In this document: positions 22,998 through 34,325 of the stretch, one piece after another
How positions within the stretch are numbered: the first letter of the stretch is position 1
Layout: each line of letters starts with the position of its first letter
Source: Parasponia andersonii
Lineage: Eukaryota; Streptophyta; Magnoliopsida; Rosales; Cannabaceae
Reading direction: 5' to 3'
Assembly (NCBI GenBank): GCA_002914805.1
Contig: JXTB01000126.1
Coordinates: 691,441-755,440 of the forward strand
Length of the DNA: 64,000 nt
Notes under the pieces: generated by a model
The model's input: the letters and a program-made list of their open reading frames with translations, nothing else
Databases searched by the model: none
What the model was told of the DNA's origin: nothing
Position numbers and translations under genes: made by a program

Positions 22998-23948
22998 ATG
23001 GTGTTCCAGTCCGTACAATTCCGCCCTGGAATCGAACCCAAAACCACTTCATCATCAACAATGGCTTCCACCCTCTCCGCCAATTCTCACCACCCTCTCC
23101 ACAGCAAATTCCCATTACCCAGTTTCAAATGCTCCGATACCCACTTCAGGTTCCCAACCCAACTCCCCGCCTCGGCTCAGAACTCTCCCTCTCCGCGCCA
23201 AGCGGACGAGGACCAATTGGATTACGCCACCTGTAGTGGTAGTGGTGCGTCCCTGCAACATCAGCCTCCTCCGGTGACGGCGCAAGAGGCGAAGTCGAAG
23301 ATCTTCATTCGTATCCGTACGAAGACTAAGTCATCCTCCTCCTCCGGCGAGGGTCAGGTGGCCGCCGGTGATGGGGATAAGGCTGAGCCCAGAGGCGAGG
23401 AGCCGTCGGAGGAGGCCACAGCGCCGCCCAAGACGTGGAATCTGAGGCCCAGGAAACCGCCGGTGGCGGGTAAGGCCTCCAATGTCGGTGCGGGTCCACT
23501 GAGGACGGGAGTAATGCCGCAGAAGGACGTGAAAACCCGGAATCAAACATCGGGTCGACCCGAATTGTCCCGGTCTCGGGTGGTGGTGAATGAGGCTACT
23601 AAAGCTGATCAAGAAAAGAAAAAGAAGAAGACGCTTTCGATTACGATTCCGCTTTCGAAATACGAGATTGAAGAAGATTTCTTGGCCATGACGGGGTCCA
23701 AGCCCTCTAGGAGGACGAGCAAGAGATCAAGAACTGTCAAGAAACAACTTGATGTATCTACTTTTCCAAACCAATTCAATGCCTAATATGTTACAATTTC
23801 GTGTCCTGTTATGTTTTTCCAAAATTTTTGTTTATGTTATTTGGAATCAGATTAAAGGATTTGATTTGAACTGATTGTGGTTTTCATGGTTTTGCAGAGT
23901 CTCTTTCCGGGCTTGCACTTGGATTCAATTGGACTTGATTCATACTGA
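22998..23948 (+). CDS. DUF1639 family protein
   Basis: Two exons: 22998-23753 and 23898-23948 with the stop at 23946-23948. The intron 23754-23897 is GT..AG in phase 0. The product is 268 residues from the first ATG, or 247 from the in-frame ATG at 23061, which may be the true start because relatives begin close to it. The N-terminus has a P-L-H-S-K-F-P-L-P-S-F-K block, the middle is basic and disordered, and the C-terminus is the DUF1639 signature: S-K-Y-E-I-E-E-D-F-L-A-M-T-G-S-K-P then R-R-T-S-K-R. The spliced join gives Q-L-D, S-L-F-P-G-L, which confirms the intron. The function of the family is unknown; the basic, disordered character is compatible with a nuclear protein (inference). A CT microsatellite leader (about 22842-22908) lies in the presumed 5' UTR. 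Confidence 0.9.
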
Positions 23949-26576
23949 GTACCGACTCCCTGAAACTTTTGCCAAGGTATAATGTTATCTTATACTTTCT
24001 TTGGAATTGTTTTGAGTGCATCCATTTTTTTAGAGAGAGAGCGTTTTTTTATGTTTCAAATTGGTTTCAACTGAGATATCTTTGGCTTCAAGCAATAAGA
24101 TATGGATTTTAGTTTGGTTTTGCGAGTTAACGGTTTTTTTTTTGGGATATGAAGCCGAAAATTTGATCATGATGCTTACAGGGTTAGAGAACGTTGTCAA
24201 TCTGTGAATGGTCTTGGAGCTTCGAAATCTTGTGGCTGCTCTCAGCAATTTGACATCAATTGAAGGTATAATAATCCATAGATTGTGAAGATGAAAAGGT
24301 TAATAAATGTATCTCGTTTTAGTGCCATTTATGGATTTCATGAGTAGTTAAATCGAAGTTGAAAGTACAGTTACAAGATTTTAGTTTTTCAGAAGTTGTT
24401 GCAGATGTAAATAGGCGCTATTGTCGCAGAAGTTGTCGCAGAGTTTGAATGAATAAGGTTTATGGTAGTTCCAACTTTTACATTGTTTGTTTTTTTTTCC
24501 TTGATCGATAATGTTTTTTTTTTNNNNNNNNNNNNNNNNNNNNNNNNNNNNNNNNNNNNNNNNNNNNTTTTTTTTTTTTTTTTTTTTTTTTTCTGTTAGT
24601 CATGTTAAATTTAATTCATCCACCTAAGTGTCAGTAGTTCATGAGTATTTGTTTCTATGGATACTCCTATCTTTTCTTAGTTCAGTATGAACCTTGTTTG
24701 ATTTATTTCCTGATTTTTATCGACTTAAGAAGGTAGAGCTTGCATTTGCAGTTTTAGTCTCTGATCTGAAAAGGGTAAAAGTGATTTAAACATTTGAGGG
24801 TTTTGTGCAGTGAAATAGCTTTTTTGATTCTTTGTGACGGTTGATTGAGTTTATTCAATCGTGCTCTTGAAGAATGATTACTTATTTTCATCTGCTTTAT
24901 TGGTACCTTTTGGCGATGTAAGATTCTGTTCAGGTTCTCACTTCACACGTTAAATTATTGAAGTTAGTGGTTTCACATTTGTTCATTGCTTACCCTTTTC
25001 ATTTTACTTGAAGGGTGCATGAGAACATACACATTATGCAGTTCTATGAGTTTACAAAATTTGAAAATTCAATGATGAAGTAGCAATCGCAGAACATACA
25101 CATTATACGCATTAGAACATTTCAAAGTGGCGGTTGGTCGTGTTCTAAATTCGAATTTTGTTATACAAGAAAAAAGGAGCAGCAGCCATTTTGAGGGCAG
25201 GACTATGTTGGTCTTAGAAGGTGTTGCTTAACAGTTGATGCAGTTAAAACTTATCCTCGTGTTTGAACTTAAAGATTGAGCACGCTGCATTTGTGTTGTG
25301 CTTTGCATAGTCCACCAAATGCGTTGGTCTACTTTGGTCCTCCTTCCATGGAACTCAGTAATTGAAAGTAATTGAAACCTCCGACTATGATGTCAGAGGA
25401 GTTACAGGTGGTGTCTAGTTAAAGTCCAAAACCTGCCATGCAACTGTATTGATGAACACTAACAAAGAACTATCTGGCAGTGATTATTTGAAAAGCACAG
25501 GCATAACCTAACAAATGGGAAAGGTATCTTGATCTTGTTGTTAATATAAACTTTCAGTTCAAAATTTGGTGTATGATTGTTTACAAGGATTTGATGTCTT
25601 GTTTTCTTCACAAGTTATGTCTTTGCATTTATTTTCCAGATAAAAAAAAATGAATGTAACTAGATGTTCTCTGTATTTGAAATTATAATTATATTTTATA
25701 GATTGCTTTGCATTTTTTTTGGGGCGAGTGTTTGAGGTGCTTGAGGAAGATAGAAGTCTTTTCCAACGGGAGTACAGGATCTAGCCTGCTGCTCCTTGCA
25801 ACAAAATAAGTAGATCAGTCAGGTAGATCTTAGCCTAATGACTAGGATTCACCAATGCCTGTCAGTTTTTCTTAATTAGAATATGTCAAGTGTTTGATAG
25901 TTTGAGAAAGTGGGTCTCATGAAACCACATGGCAAAAGGTACTGGTAGAAAGTGACGGCGGCTGGCTGGTAATATCTCACGAATTGAGCTATTGACACTT
26001 AACAATGCTCTATACGTGGTTACCACATAAGTTGCACCAAAAGTCATTAGAAAAAGCTATTTCATGGAATTGTATTTTTCCGCACATTCGTCTGGTTAAT
26101 GACAATTTGTCATCATGTCATTTTCTCTTGTATTTCAACTTATTGATTCCTAGTGTATACGATGAAAATCAAGTGGGCAACTTTTTTTGTTAAAGAAAGC
26201 ACTCCCTAGAATAATCTTTGTCAATCATCAAATGAATATAACCAAAGTTGGCAGTTCATGATAGAGGAGTTTTAGGTGCATTTAATTTTATATTTTTTAG
26301 TTTCACATTATCTAGTTTAATATTTTAATAATGCAACAAATTATAGTAGAATTTACATGTAAGTTGTGAAATTTTGAAAGTACAAAAGAGAGAGTAATTA
26401 GTATTGCACTTCTACTAAAATACTATACATTTTAATGTTAAAAGGTACAATTATGTTTATATATCAAGTAATGAGACAAAAGATTGTAAAATAGAGAGTA
26501 CAACTAACACTCATCTTTATAATGTAAAAAGGAAACGAAAAAGAATAGTGCTAACAATCTCTTTTGTGTTATTTTT
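23949..26576 (+). other. DUF1639 3' region and intergenic DNA; contains the assembly gap
   Basis: Moderately AT-rich sequence without a convincing coding frame. Several GT..AG-like junctions (for example near 23977) could belong to introns of a long 3' UTR, but the sequence alone cannot show this. Confidence 0.4.
24524..24567. other. Assembly gap, 44 Ns
   Basis: A run of N flanked on both sides by long T homopolymers, so the gap is probably an unresolved poly(T) tract. A second single N stands at 46590. Confidence 0.98.
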
Positions 26577-27097
26577 TTTTTAGGATTTTTGACATGATTG
26601 GTTTTTATATTATTTGTGATTGGCAAAATAGTCCATAAGTTATTTTTTTGTTATTTAACTTCCCTAGGTTTTAAAAATTTGGAATTAAGTCATTTTTATA
26701 AGTAGTTGTTAAAATGTTGGATAGAATTGAGCATTTTTAAGTCATGTACAAGGTCAAAATCAATATTTTATTTGCATTAATTAGAACTGGAAGAAAAATA
26801 ACTAAATATTAATTACAATTAATAAAAAATATAAAAAAATAGAAAATTTCAAAAATTTAAAATTTCTCTTAAAATTTCTTTATATATCCCTTACAAACTA
26901 ATTAGTGTTAGTAAAATACTAATTTCTTTTGTTTAAACATGTTCAATTTTTTGAAAACTTTAATATTTACAAACAAAAATGACTTAATTATCAAAATTTT
27001 TGAAACTTAAAGACCTAATTGCTAAACAAATAATTTAGGGATTATTTTGTCAACTTACGAATAATATAAAAGCCAAACATGTCAAATACCCTTTTCT
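26577..27097. mobile_element. MITE with inverted repeats of about 130 bp (Mutator-like in form)
   Basis: The left arm (atttttgacatgattggttt, then ttatattatttgtga and caaaatagtccataagttat) is matched by the reverse complement of the right arm (gtatttgacatgtttggctt, ttatattattcgtaag, caaaataatccctaaattat). The match continues past taagtcattttt in both arms. The ~520-bp element has no open frame. Confidence 0.75.
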
Positions 27098-27539
27098 TTA
27101 ACTCTCTAGTTTCGCTACTAGACATATATATATGTATATATATATTTATCCAACTTGTTATATTATTAAAATATAGAATTAAATGTTACCCAAAAAAAAA
27201 AAAATAATAAAACTAGATAATAGAGTCTACATTCAAAATTCAAAATTCAAGTTTGGAGAGGTGAAAGATGGAATATATATATATAAATATATATAAATAA
27301 AGCATTTAGCTAGTGGCAATTGAGCTTTGGGAAGATTTTTTTTTTTTTTGTTTCCCATTTTATGTCTAATCGGATTAATATGGGTTGATAAGATATGAAT
27401 TTGTGTCTCATCAACAAAGGTTCGTTGAAAATAAAATCATAGGGGCATCTTCTCCCATTAGCGAACTGATTTCGTCTTGTTTTCTCTAGGCTAGGTTTCA
27501 TTTTCGACTAATTAACAAATTCTCTCCATCTCTCGGGAT

Positions 27540-27771
27540 ACTTTGGCTAGATTCGGCGATCCTTAGTTCGACGTGTTTGGCTATCTGGATGCTTCAAAAC
27601 TTGGAAATGGAGCAGAACTTTCCTTTGTACCACCGCTTAATGAACCAACAGAAAGTTGTAGAACTGGTGGTGCAATATAAAAATTCGACACTTTTGATTG
27701 TCTTCTTCGATGACCTCCCCATAGACATGTTTGATCAAATTGAACTGCTTCCAAAATCATCACAGTAGTGA
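27540..27771 (+). pseudogene. DUO1 pseudogene fragment (3' end of the last exon)
   Basis: Closely matches the last exon of the intact DUO1 gene (about 43724-43956), including the end encoding M-F-D-Q-I-E-L-L-P-K-S-S-Q and about 100 bp of 3' flank. The MYB domain, introns and promoter are absent. The reading frame of the intact gene meets in-frame stops (after G-D-P, and after T-G-G-A-I) and a net frameshift in the acidic tail. A 63-codon open frame here (27577-27768) is an artefact of that shift. It is the left end of the duplicated block that continues into the phosphatase pseudogene. Confidence 0.9.
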
Positions 27772-28725
27772 CCAACACTTACATTACATTAAATTAATTG
27801 AACTTGCATTAATTTCTCTAGCCCATAACTAGAACTTTGACAGGAACCTTGTGCTGTGGCATTATTCTTTATATCAAGTAATCAAGACTTGTGTCAACAT
27901 TTTAGTTGGCCAATTTGCCCTTTTTCTCTATGGTCATGCGTAGCTCTCTTATTGATTTTGTGAAAAACAATTATCTAAAGTAAGTTAATTCTCTTGTATG
28001 AGAACTCTATCTGAAAACTTCATATTTCAGCACCGTACTTCTTTTCATGTTATAATTTCACATACTTGCTAATCGGTAAAGGAAAAGCCAAAACTTGTCT
28101 TTCAGCCCGAGCTCTTGGTCAAAATCAATTAGTTACAATAATTATGTTTGACTTCCTGTGATAGAACATAGTATATTCATTTCCAATCTACAGTCACCAA
28201 AGCAGAACATAATCATTTTTTATTATGGAGGAAAAAGCGAGGCATATCTGATACCAAGAAAAAAACAAATCTGCAATTTCTCGTTTAATCATAACCCGCA
28301 AAAGGGCTAGCATCAAATACATGAAAAACCCGGATCAAAGAACCAAAACCATAGACTGATCAAATCTTCATCCAAGGAGACTGATGACCCTCTGAAATGA
28401 GTATCAAAATAAAGGGTTCAGATGTAAATATGCATTGAACAACGTTGAAAATAATCACTTGGACACTTCATCGACATCATTTGTTGGGGCAAAAGGTAGG
28501 AAATGGATACCGGAGAGGCCTTTATCTGTCGGTACCTGAAATTCGTATGTGACTTGTCTCTGTAGAAGACTGGCCTTTTCAGTAATGCATGGGCACAATA
28601 CTCTACTTCATATATAGTTACACCCTCTATGAATGTCGACAGTACTGCAACTCCAACTCCTTCCGCTGAACATGTTCAAAGTAATAAAATTAATACATTA
28701 ACGTGTGTGTGTGTATATAACATAT

Positions 28726-31225
28726 TGTTAAGATTTTATTTATTTATTATCTATTTTGTAATTTTTAGAATTTTTTTAGTTGACTAAGTCGTACGTAGGT
28801 TGTATTTGTCCTTTTATTTTAGGAAACTACTTATTCTGTGGGTTAGTGTAGACTGTAGAGGGTGTGATAATTCTTTTTTTTTTTCCCTTAACAATTTGTT
28901 TATTTGATTGTATATACATTCCATATGAGTAATGAAATGGAGTGTGGAGAATATATTTGCAATTGGTGTTGTATTTAGGATCCGCGAAGCGTCAAGCCAT
29001 AAGGAGGAGTTAGCCCTTGGAAGAGCTGGCAATTATTTAATAGTACGTTATATTTTAAACATTTATCTATTGTTCAAATTCTCTTTTCTACGTATCTATT
29101 TATAATATTTAGTATGAGATAACTGCAAAAAAAAATACCATGAAGTGTGATTTTTTTGCAATTTTAATCATGTTCTTTATATTTTAAATCAATACAAATT
29201 TATATTTTTTGTGTACAAATTAAGTAATTTGTGCTAACTATTTTAAGTTATTTTTATTATATTTTTTCTTTTGGTTAGTCAATAGAAATAAGATATCCTC
29301 AATTTAAATTCTATGTTCAATGAGGAATTTATCAATTTATATGTAAAAAAATACAAATTTGAAGAAATTTGAAATATAGAGATATAATTTTGTAAAAACT
29401 AAAAAATAGAATCAAATTTGTAAGAATCTTATTCTTTAGGTATTTTTTTTTTGGCAGATAACTACATTTAGTATATATCTTTCTTAGTAATTTATTTTTT
29501 AAAAAAGCCAATTATAAATATTTCTTTATATAAACAAGTATACTTTATTTATATATAGATATTTTCTTATTTAAATAATTTTCTTCCTTTCAAATCTTTA
29601 TTTTCCGTGCAATTCTATGCTTCCATATTATTTGGTATAAGCGCTGGGTTATAAGAGGAGGCCACTAAGGGGTTAAAAAAAAAAAAAAAGGAAAGGTTGA
29701 GTATGGCGCAATTTAAGCAATATGAGCTTAGGCAAAACATCTTGCCCATCCAAACAAAATTGGAGAAGGACCTCTTGAAAATACGATTGAAATACGCCAA
29801 AAAATAATTGACAAGAGACGATATTATTTTAGAGAATGAAGAAGATATTCAAGAAAGCCATATGTCAATGACTTGTGAGTGCATTCAAGATGACCAAGTT
29901 AGAAAATTTTTAACAAGAGCCATGCAAAAAAACTAAAGGCCCGGAAACGCAATAAGAGAGGAGGCAAAATTTTCTCTTGTGGGTCAAAACCTTGTCATGG
30001 TTTCGATCGTCGTGGTAAAAGGACTTTCGTCAACCAAGCAGAAACAAAATCGGAGAAGGAAAATATCGATGAATCAATTGCATATATTCAAAAAGAGTTT
30101 AAGGCCTCAATTCATTTAATTTCAACTTGGAAGTGGAGAAGAAAACAACAGTTTAAAAAGTCCACCCTTGAAGACAATGGTGTTTTTAAGGGGAAGGGAA
30201 TGCTACAATTCTATTTATTTATTATCACCTTGTAATTTTTTCGAATTTTATTAGTTGACTAAGGGAATGTTAAGATTCTATTTATTTATTTATTATCATT
30301 TTGTAATTTTTTCGAATTTTATTCGTTGACTAAGTTTATTTATTATTTATTTTGTAATTTTTAGAATTTTATTAGTGGACTAAGTCTTAGGTTGTTTGTT
30401 CCTTTATTTAAAGGAATTATTTTTTGTGGGTTAGTATAGAACTGTGATAATGGCTACTCCTTTGTTTTCCTAACAATTTGTCTATCTCATTTTATATAAA
30501 TTCCATATGAGTATTGAAATGGGGTGTTCAGAATTTATGTGCAATGGTGTTGTATTTGGGAGGATTTGACCCCTTGAAACATCAAACTATTGGGTGGAGT
30601 TTTCTACCACAAGAACCATTGAGTGGGTGGTCTAGTGATAAACATTGTTATGTGATAACTGTGATCAAAGGTTCGAGAGTTTTAAATATGAAAATTTATT
30701 TCATACCAACTCAACACACAAATGTAGAATTCCCGATACCTTATTCTATGCAAGTTTTATCTATACCCTATTAATTAGCAGGGTTGGAAACTTTTATAGT
30801 CACACGGACAAAAAGGCCTCATCTGATTCAAATTTTACCCATAAATTATTAATTAGCAGGGTTGGAAGCTCCCATAGTCATGCCGACGGAGAGATATCAC
30901 TCTCTTTTCTTTTTTCCTCCCATTTTCTCCTGTAAACAAAAAAACCCCATCATTTATTTTAATATTATGTTATATTATATTCTATCATTTATTTTAATAT
31001 TATGTTATATTATATTATTATATTTTCTAAAATATCAAAATCTTATTCTACTTATCTATATATAATATTTAGTATCTGTCTTTCTTAGTAATTTGTTTAA
31101 AAAATAAAGTCAATTATAAACTATTATCTTTATATATAAAAGTATATTTTATTTATACAGATATTTATTTGTTTGAATAATTTTAACTCTTTATTTTCCG
31201 TATAATATATGTCTTTAGATATATC
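28726..31225 (+). mobile_element. Non-autonomous LTR retrotransposon fossil in the pseudogene intron
   Basis: Two long direct repeats flank a short interior. The left LTR is about 28726-29627 and the right about 30262-31225; both open tgttaagatt and share a distal block with ctttattttccgt. A primer-binding-like tggtataagcgctgggttat follows the left LTR at about 29632, and a purine-rich tract (about 30188-30205) precedes the right. The ~570-bp interior has only gag-like scraps and no polymerase domains, as in LARD/TRIM-type elements. The right LTR carries an additional insertion, probably a SINE. The LTRs are well diverged, so it is old; it is broken and could not move by itself. The corresponding intron of the intact gene (44880-44959) lacks it. 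Confidence 0.72.
30605..30900 (+). mobile_element. Candidate SINE inside the right LTR
   Basis: An A-box-like tggtctagtgat (30629-30640) and a B-box-like ggttcgagagt (30670-30680) about 40 bp apart have tRNA-gene promoter spacing. The stretch is absent from the left LTR. It includes a doubled ~70-bp segment with taattagcagggttgga (about 30774 and 30853). I did not find clean target-site duplications, so the borders are approximate. Confidence 0.5.
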
Positions 31226-32089
31226 TTTAGACATTGCAGTAAAAATAAAACAAAGAATTAAAGCTTTACTATGAGTGACAAAAAGAAGGTTTTAATCGGG
31301 ATACTTATCGGCTAGGGCCTTAATAACGTGTACATATCTATTTCTTGCAGCGTTCACTTCCTCTGGCCACTTGGGCAACTGCGGTTAATCAAGAAAACGA
31401 CAGCTATTAAGCAAAAACGACATCCTTTGTCCAACTAAAAAAATGACTGGCTCAACAGAGCGATCCACAGTTCCATCCGGGAACAAACCCTCAAGCTCCG
31501 AGACATTGAACCCGAAATCCCCATCTCGGGGCGCCGATACGGGTTGGATCGCCTCGTTGTTGAGCATCTCGCAGATTCCGTACTCGATTGAGACTTTGAC
31601 CTTCGAGGCGTCGATCGGGACGGAGCCGCCGGTGACGGGGTTGGGATCGTCGGCGACTGCAAAGAGGCCGGAAATGACTGCTCCGGCGGTCTGGACGCAC
31701 CGGACGAACGGCGACACGAAGACCCGGTGGATCGGGAAACCCAGGTTGTTGCGGAACTTCCGGCCTGTGTGGAACGCCCGGCTCAGACCCGATTCGAGAA
31801 GGGGTGGGTCCCAGGGCCGCGCCACCGTGGAGATCCAAAGGGGCTCGAAGTGTTCGAGGCGGTCCCTCATGACGACGACGTTTTGGTGTTGGGCCCTGGT
31901 GGGCGATTGGGCCGTTGGGGGGTTTGGGCTTCCGATGGGTCCATTGGCGGAAGAGAGGAAGAGAGTTGGATGACTTGGATCAGAGTCGGAGAGTTTTTCT
32001 TGTCGTTGGAGAGTAGAAATTGTGTAAAAGAGAGTGGTTTATGTTGTAAAATACTATACAGATGCCCACTTAAAATGGTCATAAACAAT

Positions 32090-33679
32090 TATTAGAAAGG
32101 CAAAGATGCCTTGAACGTAGAACAAAAGTCAAACGGAGAGCAGTGCCAGCTTTATTTTACGAGCAACGCCACGGCCAAAAGTGGTGCCTAACTCATAATA
32201 TTACGAGACGTGATTCTAACTAATAAACTAATAAATTGAGTTCTACCTAGTCTTCCCTAAATTGTAACCATAATTAATTATTAACACACGTGTCCCATAA
32301 CAATTTAGGTGTTCGCCTAAGATCTCGCGTCAAGTCAAGCTCACATTTTTTTCCTTTTTTTTTTTTTTTTTTTCCATTTTCATAATACTACCTTTTTAGT
32401 ATTCTTTTTTTTTTTCAAAAAAAAAATTAGAAAAGGAACAAAAAAGAAAAAAAAATAACACATTTAAGAAGCCTATACTTTTGGAAATTGGTACAATGAT
32501 ACCCTGAATTTTGGGTTTCAATAGTCAAACGAAATCCTTTCTTTCAAATTTTGATAAGAATTAATTACTCTAATTATGCATATCTGTTCATATTTCCGTA
32601 ATTAATGTTTCGAAAATATTTTTTCATAATTTTTAGATCTTAAAGTTATATGTTACCTAAAAAATTGGAAAAGACAATTTAATTTTTTTTAAACATTCTT
32701 TTTCTTTTATCATTATTCTTTAGTTTAAAATCTAACCATTTTTCTTTCTTTTCCTCTTATGTAGATATTTATTTATTTTCATTTTACAACATATTTTGCA
32801 AAAAGAAGATAAAAGAAAATACTCCAATTCGTTTTCCATCTCTCAAGCTCAGTTCCTATTTTTTTCCCAAAAAAAAAAGGAAAAAAAAAGATACTAGAAA
32901 ATAAAGGTGAAAAGAAGTATTAGAAGAGTTTGATTTGAAGAAGCTATTTGGAATTACTTGTTTGTTTGGCCATAATTGATCTGCAGGTTATATCTTTCTT
33001 TCTTAATTCTTTCCTATTAATTTATTGTTTAATATTGTTACTTGAATTTCACAATAGCTATTTCGTTTCCTCTGTTGTTTTTGTATCTAATCAATCAGAA
33101 TAAAAATCTCTAATAGAAAATATCCACTTGAGAAACTTAAAAAATAAAAATAAATATCCATTTAGATATGAGAAACTTAAAAAATAAAAATAAAAGAAAA
33201 ACAATGGGTTCGATTTAATCACAAAAATGAGTTCTGAAAAAGTTTCATATGTGTAGTTAAAGAGAGGTAAAGAACTTAAAGAAACAATTGAACAAACAAG
33301 TCTTAATGAATTTGGGATAATAATGTTAATGGTATAAAAAAATATAGAGAATGATAATAATAAAATATAAGATAGTGGGAATGATGAGAAAGAATGGTAA
33401 GAAAATTGACTAAGAAATTAGGGATCTAAATGATTGCTTGAGTCATGTGCAAAATTTTTTTATAATAAATCAAGAGATTTATTAGTGAATATTTCTTGTA
33501 TTATAAGTGTTGGATTACTAATGAAATATCAAACTAATCCCACAAACGAAAGAAAAGAATAATTTTCTCTTAAGTTTTAAAAAGGACTCTTTTAAGAATG
33601 TGAAAATTAGGTCTCGTATGGCTTTTTAGAAAAAAAAAAAAAAATTAGAAAATTATGGTGGGTTCTATATTTTGTAGAT
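32090..33679. other. Intergenic, AT-rich, no gene
   Basis: Homopolymer-rich sequence. A short doubled stretch (gagaaacttaaaaaataaaa) occurs near 33130 and 33169. No coding frame. Confidence 0.5.
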
Positions 33680-33970
33680 ACAGTTTTTATTAGAAAAATG
33701 TCATTTCTTAAAAATATATTTAGAAAAGTATCATTTTTAAAAGTAGTAACTAGTAATCGGTAATCAGTTTTTGAGTACTACTAACTGTAACCAAATATAT
33801 TTATAACAGGTAAATGATAACTACTTATTATAAATTAGAAACTAACAACCAAATGTATTTCTAACTGATAAGTGGTAACAAGTTTTTAGAAATGGATAAC
33901 TACAAACTATTTTAAAAATAGTATATTTCTAATATTTTTTAAAAGTGATATTTTTTCTAATAAAAACTGC
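33680..33970. mobile_element. Foldback MITE with ~75-bp inverted repeats
   Basis: The left arm opens cagtttttattagaaaaatg. The reverse complement of the right end opens cagtttttattagaaaaaat. Both continue into a ttaaaa- and atatttagaaa-rich arm. The loop holds repeated taacaggtaa/taactgataag-like words. It has no coding capacity. Confidence 0.7.
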
Positions 33971-34027
33971 ACTGCACCAGAATTAGAAGAAAAGAACTTA
34001 CCTCTGTATTTTTGTAATTCTTTTTGG

Positions 34028-34325
34028 ATTTTATAAGTTAAGAATTGGGTTAAGTAGATAATTATTACTTTTTTTTTTTTTTCAAATGTTTAACTAAATT
34101 TACCACTTTTAGGAGGGAATTAGTAAAAAATCTGTCAAGAATTCATCAAAAATTTGTCAGGAATCCATCAAGAATCTGTAAAGATTACCATTGATGTTAA
34201 GAATCTGTTAAGAATCCGTTAAGATCGTCAAGAATTCGTCAAGAATTCATTTAAAAATGTGATATAGTGGTAGATTTGATTAATGAGGAAAAAAAGTGAT
34301 ATTTACCTAATTTATTCTTGAGAAT
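34028..34325 (+). mobile_element. MITE copy 2 of the family at 18264-18512
   Basis: The left end (ttaagtagataattattact, then taactaaatttaccactttt) pairs with the reverse complement of the right end (attaggtaaatatcactttt, then aatcaaatctaccactat). The interior contains several repeats of the form gtcaagaattc. Oriented opposite to the 18-kb copy. Confidence 0.62.

Larger units (their letters stand above)
28455..31944 (-). pseudogene. Duplicate phosphoglycerate-mutase-like gene, inactivated
   Basis: A copy of the intact gene at 44668-45675, in the same orientation and again downstream of DUO1 sequence. Exon 1 (start 31944) and exon 2 sequence lie at about 31265-31944 and exon 3 at 28455-28672. 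Several lesions are visible. The catalytic RHG triplet is lost by a six-base deletion after V-V-V-M-R. The frame shifts between the M-D-P-S-E-A start and the catalytic core. About 30 bp spanning the end of exon 1 and its splice donor are missing, so exon 1 runs into the intron. Exon 3 has a shift near its C-terminal third. A 2.5-kb LTR element sits in intron 2. Long open frames on either strand of the GC-rich exon 1 (for example 31443-31973, plus) are shadows. Confidence 0.9.

Noticed and set aside
23326-23612. Minus-strand open frames across the DUF1639 exon
   Set aside because: Shadows of arginine- and proline-rich codons on the coding strand.
27577-27768. 63-codon open frame ending like DUO1
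   Set aside because: It is a frame artefact of the DUO1 pseudogene fragment; the true reading frame has stops.
31443-31973. 176-codon plus-strand open frame
   Set aside because: Antisense shadow of the pseudogene exon 1.
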